Of a stretch of 64,000 nucleotides of DNA, positions 1 through 7,800 are shown one piece after another. The first letter of the stretch is position 1. Each line of letters starts with the position of its first letter. The position numbers and the translations under genes are program-made. The notes beneath the pieces were generated by a model. It was given only the letters and a program-made list of their open reading frames with translations. It was not told the origin of the DNA and did not search any database. Location of the stretch: positions 1-64,000 of the IMG/VR virus record IMGVR_UViG_3300032285_001029. One strand, given 5' to 3'. This DNA is from a virus.

Positions 1-1
1 A

Positions 2-427
2 ACTGCTAACGTGCAACTGTTTAGCAACATTAATGCAGCAACTAGCGTGTACGCTAATGCAGTAAAGCGCAGCGCAGCTAAAATTGCAACTAACAGCGCA
101 GAGGCAGTTGCTAACTTTACAGCACAACAAAATTACTTTACGCATACAGCTTGCTACAGCGTAGTTAAGCATAACACTAACAACAACTTGTACTTGTATT
201 GCATTTATAACAATGCTAGCAGCTTGTACTTTATTAACAATGTGTTAGCAACTAAGCAGCAAGTAGCACAATACTTAACAGCAAGCGCAGCAGCTAAGTT
301 GCTTAATAATACAGCAACAGTACACAATGTTACTAATAACGTAACGCACAACGTAGTAGTGCGTACTATACAATTAAGCAACATAGTTACTATTAACGCA
401 ATGCAGCAGCAGCTTGTAGCAGCTTAA
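2..427 (+). CDS. Low-complexity protein, C-terminal part (gene cut by window edge)
   Basis: No family is recognised. The frame is open to the window edge (a GTG at 11 is only an internal candidate start), so this is the C-terminal part, about 141 residues, of a longer + strand gene. The protein is rich in Ala, Asn, Thr, Val, Gln and Tyr; it has no Gly, Asp, Pro or Trp and a single Glu. This follows from the DNA, in which GA, GG, TC and CC dinucleotides are almost missing. The frame nevertheless avoids the TAA and TAG triplets that are common in other frames, and two terminators follow the stop. Both facts favour a real gene. Function is unknown; no signal peptide or membrane segment is visible in this part. 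Confidence 0.55.
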   Translation, partial: TANVQLFSNINAATSVYANAVKRSAAKIATNSAEAVANFTAQQNYFTHTACYSVVKHNTNNNLYLYCIYNNASSLYFINNVLATKQQVAQYLTASAAAKLLNNTATVHNVTNNVTHNVVVRTIQLSNIVTINAMQQQLVAA

Positions 428-441
428 CAACATACATAGTG

Positions 442-462
442 CGCACTCGTATAGTGCGTTTT
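442..462 (+). terminator. Small hairpin terminator after the low-complexity gene
   Basis: Six-base stem CGCACT/AGTGCG with loop CGTAT, followed by TTTT, starting 15 bases after the stop codon. It is the first of two adjacent hairpins. Confidence 0.5.
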
Positions 463-465
463 ACA

Positions 466-499
466 GCAGCGTTAGCGTAATGTTAACGCTGCTTTTTTT
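466..499 (+). terminator. Rho-independent terminator
   Basis: Nine-base perfect stem GCAGCGTTA/TAACGCTGC with a nine-base loop, followed by seven T. With the hairpin just before it, this forms a tandem terminator for the + strand gene ending at 427. Confidence 0.8.
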
Positions 500-727
500 G
501 TTGTAAAAATACAACAGGTGTCGGCTATAACTGCACAGTATAGCACATTTTTTTGCGCAACGCAAGCATTTTTTTAAAATATTTTTATTATTATTTTTGC
601 AAGAGGGTGGGAGACATGCTTTTTTATTAACTATTATTTTTTTTGCAACAGCGCAAGCAAAAATTGAGGGGTATTGCCAAATCACCAGACCAAATCTATA
701 AGTACTTCTTTTATTTTTTTCGCAGTC
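500..727. other. AT-rich intergenic stretch without a supported gene
   Basis: Between convergent units there are long A and T runs, a G-rich patch near 603-613 and one copy of TATAAGTACT at 697-706, which recurs at 1681-1690. No convincing gene was found. A - strand frame at 461-685 is Lys/Cys-rich, crosses the T-run of the + strand terminator and has no ribosome binding site. Confidence 0.5.
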
Positions 728-754
728 AAAAAAAATAGGCCCCTAAGGACCCAT
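728..754 (-). terminator. Terminator of the small fibre gene
   Basis: On the - strand, ATGGGTCC pairs with GGGCCTAT (two G-T pairs) around the loop TTAG, followed by a run of seven or eight T. It lies 24 bases after the stop of the gene ending at 778. Confidence 0.7.
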
Positions 755-777
755 TCATAGTAAATTCTATTGTAAGC

Positions 778-1299
778 TTATATACCCAAGTGTGTTTTGA
801 TACTGTTAATGTCTGACTGTAGTGTGCTTATAGCTGATCTTATATTGTGCAAGTCATCAGTGCCCGGTACAAATCCCACGCCTTTTAACGTTGACTGTAT
901 AGTGTTACTGGCTGTAATAATGCCGGTACTTAGTGTGCTTTGTACTGCTGTTAGTGTAGTTCCACTGGCCATGTTACTGATACCGCTTGAGATACCATTT
1001 AAAGTACTTTGTTGCGCCAAATCATTGGCTGTGATCCGACCACTTATTGCGTGTAAGCTATCTGTACTTGTAGAAAATCCTACGCCCTGTTGTTGGTACA
1101 GTAAATTGTTTATATAAGTAGCATCGTCATGTGTAGCCAATCCTATATCCAGTGTTATAGCATTTCCACCAGGCGTAACACCGTCTCCTATACGTAACAT
1201 ATTAGTAGCAGGATCAAAGAACACACTGCCCACTTCACCTACATACGTACTAGCGTTTGCTGAAATGTTCTTATAGTGTAGTTTACGTGTAGTTGGCAT
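778..1299 (-). CDS. Small tail-fibre-type protein with tropism-determinant-like N-terminus
   Basis: A 173-residue virion protein candidate. Residues about 20-45 hold the motif GEVGSVFFDP...LRIGDGVTPGG, the N-terminal strand pattern of many phage fibre and receptor-binding proteins (major tropism determinant N-terminal type). The rest repeats short Ser/Thr-rich heptad-like segments, such as the paired GVGFSTSTDSLHAI and GVGFVPGTDDLHNI, and ends in a probable coiled coil, as expected for a trimeric fibre. The start has AAGGACAC nine bases upstream and a CATAAATA late-type octamer about 30 bases upstream. It has its own terminator. Which fibre it belongs to cannot be told. Confidence 0.65.
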   Translation of the reverse strand: MPTTRKLHYKNISANASTYVGEVGSVFFDPATNMLRIGDGVTPGGNAITLDIGLATHDDATYINNLLYQQQGVGFSTSTDSLHAISGRITANDLAQQSTLNGISSGISNMASGTTLTAVQSTLSTGIITASNTIQSTLKGVGFVPGTDDLHNIRSAISTLQSDINSIKTHLGI

Positions 1300-1336
1300 A
1301 ATGTGTCCTTACGATATTATTTATGCTCAAAACTTG

Positions 1337-1537
1337 TCAAATTTTATTGCCATTAAAAAAGGGCTTAATGCCCCATTTAATAGTAGTCCAAGTTCTCTCA
1401 TGTATATAATACGCTACAGTCATCCATATATTAATTACTATAGCACCGCTTAATCCTGTAAAATACGCTGTTACTGCAGTAGCTACAATACGCCAACTGA
1501 TTGATTTTGCTACGGTACGCCAATGTGACTCTGTCAT
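1337..1537 (-). CDS. DUF2061 membrane protein
   Basis: A 66-residue protein. The pattern SISWRIVATAVTAYFTG followed by a second hydrophobic stretch and YYIHERTWTTIKWG matches the DUF2061 family, small two-helix inner-membrane proteins of bacteria that also occur in large phages. Two membrane segments are visible, residues about 12-30 and 33-48. The start is supported by AGGAGA eight to ten bases upstream. It is transcribed away from the glycosyltransferase gene at 1693. The family's biochemical role is unknown. Confidence 0.75.
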   Translation of the reverse strand: MTESHWRTVAKSISWRIVATAVTAYFTGLSGAIVINIWMTVAYYIHERTWTTIKWGIKPFFNGNKI

Positions 1538-1680
1538 GTGTTTTCTCCTAGTGTGTATGTATGCATCTAAATATGCACACTAGAGAGTATTTAGCAGCGT
1601 AAAACTGACCCCATGTGAACTCTAAGTACTGGTCAAATTTTTTTTGCGCAGATTTTTTTCCTGCCTGTAACTACCATTCT

Positions 1681-1690
1681 TATAAGTACT
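1681..1690 (+). promoter_or_regulatory. TATAAGTACT element, possible late-type promoter
   Basis: TATAAGTA differs by one base from the T4 late octamer TATAAATA and ends four bases before the ATG at 1693, with no Shine-Dalgarno sequence between. The same ten bases occur at 697-706, and a partial copy, CTAAGTACT, at 1622-1630. Confidence 0.35.
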
Positions 1691-1692
1691 AG

Positions 1693-2490
1693 ATGCAACA
1701 CCTAGTTACTGTTACCTGTCGTAGAGATCGTGCTCAAATGCTCATACAAGCTGAAAGCCTACGTTATCTAACCGAACCCATAACTCATCATGTTATAGTA
1801 GATTCGGATTCGGATATAGACACATGGTATCAGTTATTATCACCCTTTTACACTAGTCATACACTAGATCTATCTCCGGCACCTGATATTATTAGTAATT
1901 CTTCAACTAACACAATAAATTGTTGGCACAGTAACGGATGGCGTAGACAACAGATTTACAAGCTACTAGCATGGCAGCGTGTGCAAGCAGACTACTTGAT
2001 TATAGACAGTCAAAACTTTTTTATTAGACCCTGTACACTGGATCTATGGTCAGGCATAATAGGAACAGGCTTTTGGAATGACTCTGTAGCAGACTGTACA
2101 GTACCAGTAGTAATGACGTATAGTCGTCATTTATCAGTTGCCATCTGTCGTCGTGTACGCAGCGATGGAGTACCATTTGTAATAAATGCCAGTGTCATGA
2201 CTCAGTATGATGTTGACACTATAGTTGATCAGTTTCAAAAACAGCAGTGTGCGCCCATGGAATTTGTTTTTTATAATCTAATGGCCGAACGACTAGGTCT
2301 GCAGGGTAGACAGCATGATTATTCATTACAATGTCTAGTACGTCAACCCAAGCAGCAATTTCCGGCTGATTATTGGCAGTCACCTAACTGTGTTCTAGCG
2401 GGCATACATCGTACATTTTTAAACTACGGGCATAATAGATCACGTGCGAATACGTGGCTGCAGGCTTGGGGGTTTAACGGTCAATTATGA
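1693..2490 (+). CDS. DUF6492-like putative glycosyltransferase
   Basis: A 265-residue soluble protein. The central stretch GWRRQQIYKLLAWQRV...YLIIDSQNFFIRP resembles DUF6492, a GT-A-like glycosyltransferase family in which a WxRQQ..K segment precedes a sugar-nucleotide/metal-binding DxD-type motif. Here that position reads IIDSQNFF, so a strict DxD is absent; an N-terminal DSDSD is present at about residues 37-41. It may modify phage DNA, a virion protein or host glycans. It is one of few + strand genes. The start follows TATAAGTACTAG directly with no ribosome binding site, so a leaderless message is possible. Assignment rests on remembered family motifs and is moderate. Confidence 0.5.
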   Translation: MQHLVTVTCRRDRAQMLIQAESLRYLTEPITHHVIVDSDSDIDTWYQLLSPFYTSHTLDLSPAPDIISNSSTNTINCWHSNGWRRQQIYKLLAWQRVQADYLIIDSQNFFIRPCTLDLWSGIIGTGFWNDSVADCTVPVVMTYSRHLSVAICRRVRSDGVPFVINASVMTQYDVDTIVDQFQKQQCAPMEFVFYNLMAERLGLQGRQHDYSLQCLVRQPKQQFPADYWQSPNCVLAGIHRTFLNYGHNRSRANTWLQAWGFNGQL

Positions 2491-2492
2491 AA

Positions 2493-2681
2493 TTAAATGT
2501 TAGTTTTCGTATATGGATATTCAGATTTGAGCTCATGCCCAGACCCAGGATAGTCTTGGACGTTAGACGCAGGCTCTTTTAGTCGGGGGGCATAACGGTT
2601 GATTAATAAGCAGAGTATGATTACGCCTGCAAATTCTAGTAGAATAATTAACACTGTTAAGGTTGGTGGCATAGTTGTCAT
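2493..2681 (-). CDS. Small single-pass membrane protein
   Basis: A 62-residue protein with one clear hydrophobic segment (residues about 8-26, LTVLIILLEFAGVIILCLL) and a charged, hydrophilic tail ending in KSEYPYTKTNI. It converges with the glycosyltransferase gene, whose stop lies two bases away. The start is preceded by AAGGAACC. The topology would suit a spanin, holin partner or other envelope protein, but nothing identifies it. Confidence 0.5.
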   Translation of the reverse strand: MTTMPPTLTVLIILLEFAGVIILCLLINRYAPRLKEPASNVQDYPGSGHELKSEYPYTKTNI

Positions 2682-2790
2682 AATTAATGGTTCCTTTGCA
2701 GTAACGCTAGTTCGCGTTTTACCGCTGCCGCTTCGCGGATTATAAATTTTTGCGCTGTGCGCTTCGCTTTAAAATTTGCCAGCCGCGCTG
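2682..2790. other. Short GC-richer intergenic patch with repeated CGCTTCGC
   Basis: About 109 bases that contain CCGCTTCGCGG (a short hairpin) and, some 25 bases on, GCGCTTCGCTT. The patch differs from the AT-rich surroundings. No gene is seen; it may hold weak termination or processing hairpins. Confidence 0.35.
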
Positions 2791-3129
2791 TTAGTTCACT
2801 TTAATTTGATGTTGCCCTGCACCGATCTTTAAGGTAGGATGTGCTGTACGCACTAGATAGTTAAACTGTTCAATCTGCGGATTCCAAACCTTAAGTAGTG
2901 CTACGCCCAGGCCTGGATGTTCCAGTATTATGGATTCGTGGTCCTGTATGGCCAGCAGTTCTTTCTTATTGCGCTGACTGGCACGACGAACGATGTGTAT
3001 GACTCTAGCTAGATCAACACCATGTTGTTCCAGTCGTTGTTTTAAATGGTCAGTTAGGACTAGATTTCCGTCGGGAAATACATTGGCCATGTGTTCATAG
3101 CCTTCTAGTATAAATTCAGTGGCTCGCAT
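2791..3129 (-). CDS. Unknown protein with possible capsid-targeting N-terminus
   Basis: A 112-residue protein of unrecognised family. It begins MRATEFILEG, similar to the short amphipathic leaders of T4 internal head proteins, with an I-L-E site of the kind cut by the prohead protease. The body (LTDHLKQRLEQHGVDLARVIHIV...SIILEHPGLGVALLKVWN) has a pattern vaguely like small RelE/DUF4258-type domains, with a helix carrying His and Arg and then beta strands. That resemblance is weak. It follows the kinase-like gene by seven bases and is probably co-transcribed with it, so the two may act together or be packaged together. Confidence 0.6.
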   Translation of the reverse strand: MRATEFILEGYEHMANVFPDGNLVLTDHLKQRLEQHGVDLARVIHIVRRASQRNKKELLAIQDHESIILEHPGLGVALLKVWNPQIEQFNYLVRTAHPTLKIGAGQHQIKVN

Positions 3130-3136
3130 AGTATGG

Positions 3137-4516
3137 CTAGCCCCGATTCCAAAAATTCACTTCAGCTGATTTATCAGTTGGCGGTTGCAGGGCTTTGGCA
3201 AGTTTATCTTGTGCTAGACGATTCTTTAATGCTGTTCCTAGTCCTGGCTTTTTTGCGGTCTGTTGTGTTTTACTAGCCTGTAGGTCATGCCGGTTTCCGA
3301 ATTGATCATAGCCTTCTGGACCAACTATTTTGATACCTAAATTTGTCAAATAATCTATAATGTTTAAGTATCGGACGCCATGCTGGAAACTTGGTGTTAG
3401 AATTTTCTCTAGTTCCTCATAAGTAACATATCCCTGTCGCTGTGCTAGTTCTTTAACTTGATTAAGTGAATTACGACGATCATCAATCTTGTCGCGATAC
3501 GCATCGGCCCTTGGTTCAGCAGGTGCTTCAGCTGACTGTTGCAATAGTGCATCTGCCTTATGTTTAGCTACGACCTGACTTCTATAATAACTATAACCCT
3601 TGGGTTTAGACCAGCTGTCATTTATCGAAAATTGATCCCATTTAGCCTGCGCATGTTTCTGATTAACAGCTGAAAACGAAGTTAGTAAATGCCAATTGTC
3701 ATCCGAGTCTTTGTACACTACACAGTAGGTGTCAGCTGCTGGTTTTTCTTGTGTTCGCTGAGTACGTTTCTTGTTAGCAACCTTTTTTAAATTAGCATCT
3801 TGATCAGCATGAGGGCCTCGATCAACTTCGTATCTTAAAGGAATACTGCGGCCGCTGTCGCTAACAGGATCTGTAATTACTAACTGTGGGCCTGTACTAG
3901 TTGCACGTATCATAAAGTTACCTGAGTGCATGTCTAAATCATACTTATATTTTCTATACAGTACACCCACATATTTAAGTGCCTGTTTCAGTTGATCATC
4001 TACAATACCGCCGTACTTTTTGGATTCAGCAGCTTCTTTGCAATTATTGCAAATCAGTCTCCATATGTCATATTCCGTGTCGGTGTCGTCGAGCTCGTCA
4101 TAATTCCCAAACATACGTTCATACATGCCGACTAATGCAGCTTTATCAAACTCTCTAAAATTCTTAAGAGCCTGTAAGTGATACTGTGGGCGTGTGCTTT
4201 GATTAGGATCTCGAGTTATTTTGATTTCATACACAGCGGGAAAATAGGGATTTTCTATACCTTTTTTACGTAATGCTGTGATCATTTCAACATACTTGTG
4301 AAATGCATCATTATTTAATTTACTAGTATACTTGGTTGATTTGATAAAAGTATGCGGATCAGTCGGATGAGGAACTCCGCGACTATACCATCCTGCACCT
4401 CCTCTTCGATTATCGGCATTGCCTAATCGATTTAGAGAATCGTAGTTAAAGGCCTGTTGGCGAGTCTTTTCTTTACGTACGGTATCGTATTGTTCAAGTA
4501 TTTCGATAATTTTCAT
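3137..4516 (-). CDS. Protein-kinase-like fold protein, possibly packaged in the capsid
   Basis: A 459-residue protein. Residues 193-200 (DLDMHSGN) followed by 214-217 (ITDP) match the kinase catalytic loop D-x-H-x-x-N and the metal-binding Asp of the DFG position, as in aminoglycoside-phosphotransferase or HipA-like enzymes. Upstream residues about 55-120 fit an N-lobe and hinge, with candidate Lys59/Lys62. Residues 260-320 form a separate small domain and the C-terminus is Lys/Gln-rich. The first residues, MKIIEILEQ, resemble the removable leader of T4 Alt, with I-x-E cleavage sites. Hence a phosphotransferase injected with the DNA is possible. It could equally be an inactive pseudokinase scaffold; the substrate is unknown. 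Confidence 0.6.
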   Translation of the reverse strand: MKIIEILEQYDTVRKEKTRQQAFNYDSLNRLGNADNRRGGAGWYSRGVPHPTDPHTFIKSTKYTSKLNNDAFHKYVEMITALRKKGIENPYFPAVYEIKITRDPNQSTRPQYHLQALKNFREFDKAALVGMYERMFGNYDELDDTDTEYDIWRLICNNCKEAAESKKYGGIVDDQLKQALKYVGVLYRKYKYDLDMHSGNFMIRATSTGPQLVITDPVSDSGRSIPLRYEVDRGPHADQDANLKKVANKKRTQRTQEKPAADTYCVVYKDSDDNWHLLTSFSAVNQKHAQAKWDQFSINDSWSKPKGYSYYRSQVVAKHKADALLQQSAEAPAEPRADAYRDKIDDRRNSLNQVKELAQRQGYVTYEELEKILTPSFQHGVRYLNIIDYLTNLGIKIVGPEGYDQFGNRHDLQASKTQQTAKKPGLGTALKNRLAQDKLAKALQPPTDKSAEVNFWNRG

Positions 4517-4522
4517 GTTAGC

Positions 4523-4567
4523 TTACAACCTTGTACGTATATCTATGACGAATTCTCTAGCTCTCAT
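4523..4567 (-). CDS. 14-codon micro-ORF before the kinase-like gene
   Basis: ATG to TAA encodes MRAREFVIDIRTRL, ending seven bases before the kinase-like start. Its first residues resemble the MRATEFILE start of the protein at 2791-3129. It may be a leader peptide or the stump of a deleted capsid-targeted gene. Translation is not proven; an AATAAATA octamer lies just upstream. Confidence 0.25.
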   Translation of the reverse strand: MRAREFVIDIRTRL

Positions 4568-4573
4568 AATATG

Positions 4574-4581
4574 TATTTATT
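4574..4581 (-). promoter_or_regulatory. Late-type octamer AATAAATA
   Basis: Reverse complement of TATTTATT, one base from the T4 late -10 element. It lies about 58 bases upstream of the kinase-like gene and overlaps the stop codon of the preceding gene. Confidence 0.35.
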
Positions 4582-4838
4582 TACATACCCCAGCGTAGTA
4601 AGCATAAGGTTTTGTACTGTGGTTTCTTAAAGGCCACGGATATTTCATAGTATTTTTGATGCTGACTTTCGGCCCAACACCAAGCTACCCAACGTGGACC
4701 TGTGTAGTCTATAAGCCACAGTTCTAGTTCACTTAGCCCTTCGATCCAATCAATTTGCGCAGTGGATCTAAAATTAGGCCATGGTACACAGGCAATGTAG
4801 CTGAATGAGTGATATTCTGGATAAGCAGATTTTATCAT
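4581..4838 (-). CDS. Unknown small protein, Trp-rich
   Basis: An 85-residue protein starting at MIKSAYPEYHSF. A longer frame starting at 4871 would run through the terminator at 4852-4882, so the inner ATG is preferred. It contains seven Trp, including the segment ELWLIDYTGPRWVAWCWAE, and ends in LLRWGM. It looks like a compact beta-rich domain. No family was recognised. It sits alone between a strong terminator and the kinase-like gene, so it needs its own promoter or read-through. Confidence 0.55.
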   Translation of the reverse strand: MIKSAYPEYHSFSYIACVPWPNFRSTAQIDWIEGLSELELWLIDYTGPRWVAWCWAESQHQKYYEISVAFKKPQYKTLCLLRWGM

Positions 4839-4851
4839 AGGATCTTCACAT

Positions 4852-4882
4852 AAAAAAACAGCTGACACCACGTCAGCTGTTT
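4852..4882 (-). terminator. Terminator after the 1206-residue structural gene
   Basis: Ten-base perfect stem AACAGCTGAC/GTCAGCTGTT with a five-base loop, followed on the - strand by TTTTTTT. It begins seven bases after the stop at 4889 and ends the fibre operon. Confidence 0.85.
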
Positions 4883-4888
4883 GGTTGA

Positions 4889-7800
4889 TTAGGCCTGAGC
4901 TTCACCCCAACGTAAAACCATGTTAGTAAGAACTGGGCTACCTTGTGTTAGGTAAACATTAATGGCCAATACGTCTGGACCATTAGGGAATGTACCGCGT
5001 CCGCCAATTGGCGTATTAACCAGTTCTTTAAGTGGGCTTAGGTCGATGCTGTCCTTACTGCTAGGGTTACTGACGAATGAGAAAATAGTTTCGCCAGGTA
5101 GTGCATAGGTATTGCGGCTGAATGTTACTGGCGAACCGTAAGGTAAGCTAGTTACAATTGCGTTGTTTAGCGTAATAGAGTTACTGCTTACACTGGTTAC
5201 ACGACTGTTGCCCGATAGACCTGTTGTAGTGGTAAATGTTACGTCATCGCCTAAACGCACACCAGCTACTGTTGGATCGCTTAGTAGAAACATTGTTGTG
5301 GCGCCCGACTGTGGACCTACTGATATAGTTGCGCCACTTAGTGCCTGCGATGGCGCCACGCTGACTGTAAATCCTGTACCGCTACCGTTCAATGCTGTTA
5401 CAGTTGTTAAGGCAACAAATGTTCCAGTTCCAGATGTAACTGATACATAGTCACCTACTTTTAGTGTCAAATAGTTAGATACTGTAATAGTTGTACTACT
5501 GCTACTAGCACCGGTTATAACTAATGATGCACCCGAGTTAATGTTTAAACTAGCAGCGCCTTCCCATGTAACGCTGGATCCTGCAGCAACTTGACTAAAG
5601 CTAGGCTGTCCACCAGCAAAGTAGGTATAACTAAAACTCTGTAGCGTATTCCAAGTAATATTGTTTACATTAGTCGGATAGTTCTGCGGATTTAACACAC
5701 CTTCAATAACCAGTGCTGAGTTTGAGTTAGTTGTACCGCCTGCAGTAATTTCTAATCCCTGTAACAGTAGTTGCGCACGATTTAGTAGTTCACGTACACC
5801 TAAGTCTCCTACAATAGCGTTTGATACACTAGGTGCTAGTCGAATTGCAAAAGCAGTTGTTTTTCTTGTACTGACTGAAACGTTGGTACTTTGATAGTTA
5901 AAGATGTAGCCGCGATCTGTATCAAATCCGCCGTCAGTCATAAATGCTGAACCCCAATGGCTAACTACAGGAGTAGCTGTTTGATTAATTAAAATTACAC
6001 CCGTGCCCACTGGCATCGTAGCTGCAGTACCTCCACTATATGTTCTAGTAGATCCTGCAGCAAACTGCGAGAATGTACTAGCTCTAGTACAGCCTGTAAA
6101 TGTAGTAGGAGTCTTTCCAGTATAGTTGACAATTTCACCGTCAGCCCATAGTGTACCAGTGCTAGGGAAAAATGTAGTATCTGCTACAGTTAATGTAGTA
6201 TCTATACTAGCAGCCTGTGTAGTTATAGCAGTCTTAGGACCTTCGTTGATAACTTCATATCTAACTGGTTGGTTACCTGAACGCATATAAGCTTCTGTAT
6301 TTACGTTAGCTGCTTTAACACGATGTACAGTAATATAATTACCTTCGGGTCCGCGCAACATCCAATCTATAAAGCCTGCACCGTACCAAGTCCATTGTAT
6401 ACCCACCATCTGCATTTTGTTTGGTAATAGTCCATAACCGCTGGGATTGTAAACACTATTAGTACCGTCGCAACGATCTATGTTCCACTGATTTTGCGGT
6501 GTAATAAATTCTTTAACTTTTACACATTTTACACCTGTCAGGTTTGTGCTGCCTCTGAAGTCCGGTGTGACATATAGTTGGGTATCACTTGTTACACTAC
6601 TAACTAAGTGTGTCATACCTTTGATAACAATCCTATCACCTTCGCTTAATTGTCCAAGGAAACGTGTATTAGTTCCTGTAACAGTATTACTATCAGCATT
6701 AATGGCAATAGTACCTGCAACTTGGAATGTTGAGCTGCGATAACCTACTGCTACAGTCTGTCCATCATATTGCCAAAACTGACCGTTTTGATCGTCGAAT
6801 GTACCTGCACGTACAGTTGCTCCGGCCCAGTTGACTAAACTGACTAAGCAAGGAGTGCCAATGGCAGCGTTAACATCCGCTAAAACACTTTTTGCTAATA
6901 CAGTAAATTGACGTTCATCTACAATGCTGTTTACTGTATAGGTATCATTATAACCGCTAGTAGTAACACCAGTGATAGTAACTACTGCACCCGCTTGCAG
7001 ACCATGATCAACATCGTCTGTAGCTACTGTGATAGTCGATCCAATTGCAGTGCCAGTAGCAGTTAAACTACGCAAATCATAGTTGGGTGCCATTAACAGA
7101 CCTGTGTTGTAGTTAATAGCTTTACCTGACTGATAACGAATATATTTTTTACTTTGACGTATGGCCTGTGCACCATGTGCTGGACCGCCTGTACCTAGCT
7201 GTACGCCGCCGTCAAATGGTCTGTGAACATAAAAACAGTCAGGTCTTGTATATACTGTACCCTGTACAAGATATGGATTATAGTTAATTGTAGCAGCAGA
7301 TAATCCAACAGTTGGAAATTGATTTACTGTAAACTGTGTACCATTTACATTTACGCTAGTTACAGTTGTGTTGGCAGCAAACGATCCTGTTCCTGCACTA
7401 ACAGTCACTTGACTACCTACCGTTAATCCTGTTGTACTAAAAACAGTGATTGTTAAACTGTTTGTAAAACCACTGCCACTGGTCAATGTTCCTGCACTAC
7501 CTACTAGAATTGTACCTGGTGCTCTTGCTGTATATGTCAGTGTTGTCGGTGTAGGTACACTTTCAACGAAGTAAGGACCTTGCGCAAGACTATGACTATT
7601 AACTCCGTTATCCGATGTTATATTAACTAAGATAGTATCGGCAGGTATCAGTCCGTGTGGACTGGCAAATGTTGCTGTAATTACTGGTGTAGCAGCACCG
7701 GTGTAAGTAAATGTAGTAGTCCCAATTGTGGAACCTGTATAAAATCCGCCTTTTCTTAATTGCGTATATGTTGTACTTAATACATCACCGTTACTTGTCC

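Noticed and set aside
461-685. 74-residue - strand open frame in the left intergenic region
   Set aside because: It covers the + strand terminator and homopolymer runs, is Lys/Cys-rich, and has no ribosome binding site or family pattern.
797-1117. 106-residue + strand frame opposite the small fibre gene
   Set aside because: It is antisense to a fibre gene with clear motifs; the hydrophobic composition is the mirror of Thr/Ser/Gly codons.
4839-4871. Longer start for the Trp-rich small protein
   Set aside because: The first 11 codons would lie in the terminator stem of the upstream gene; the ATG at 4838 is the better start.
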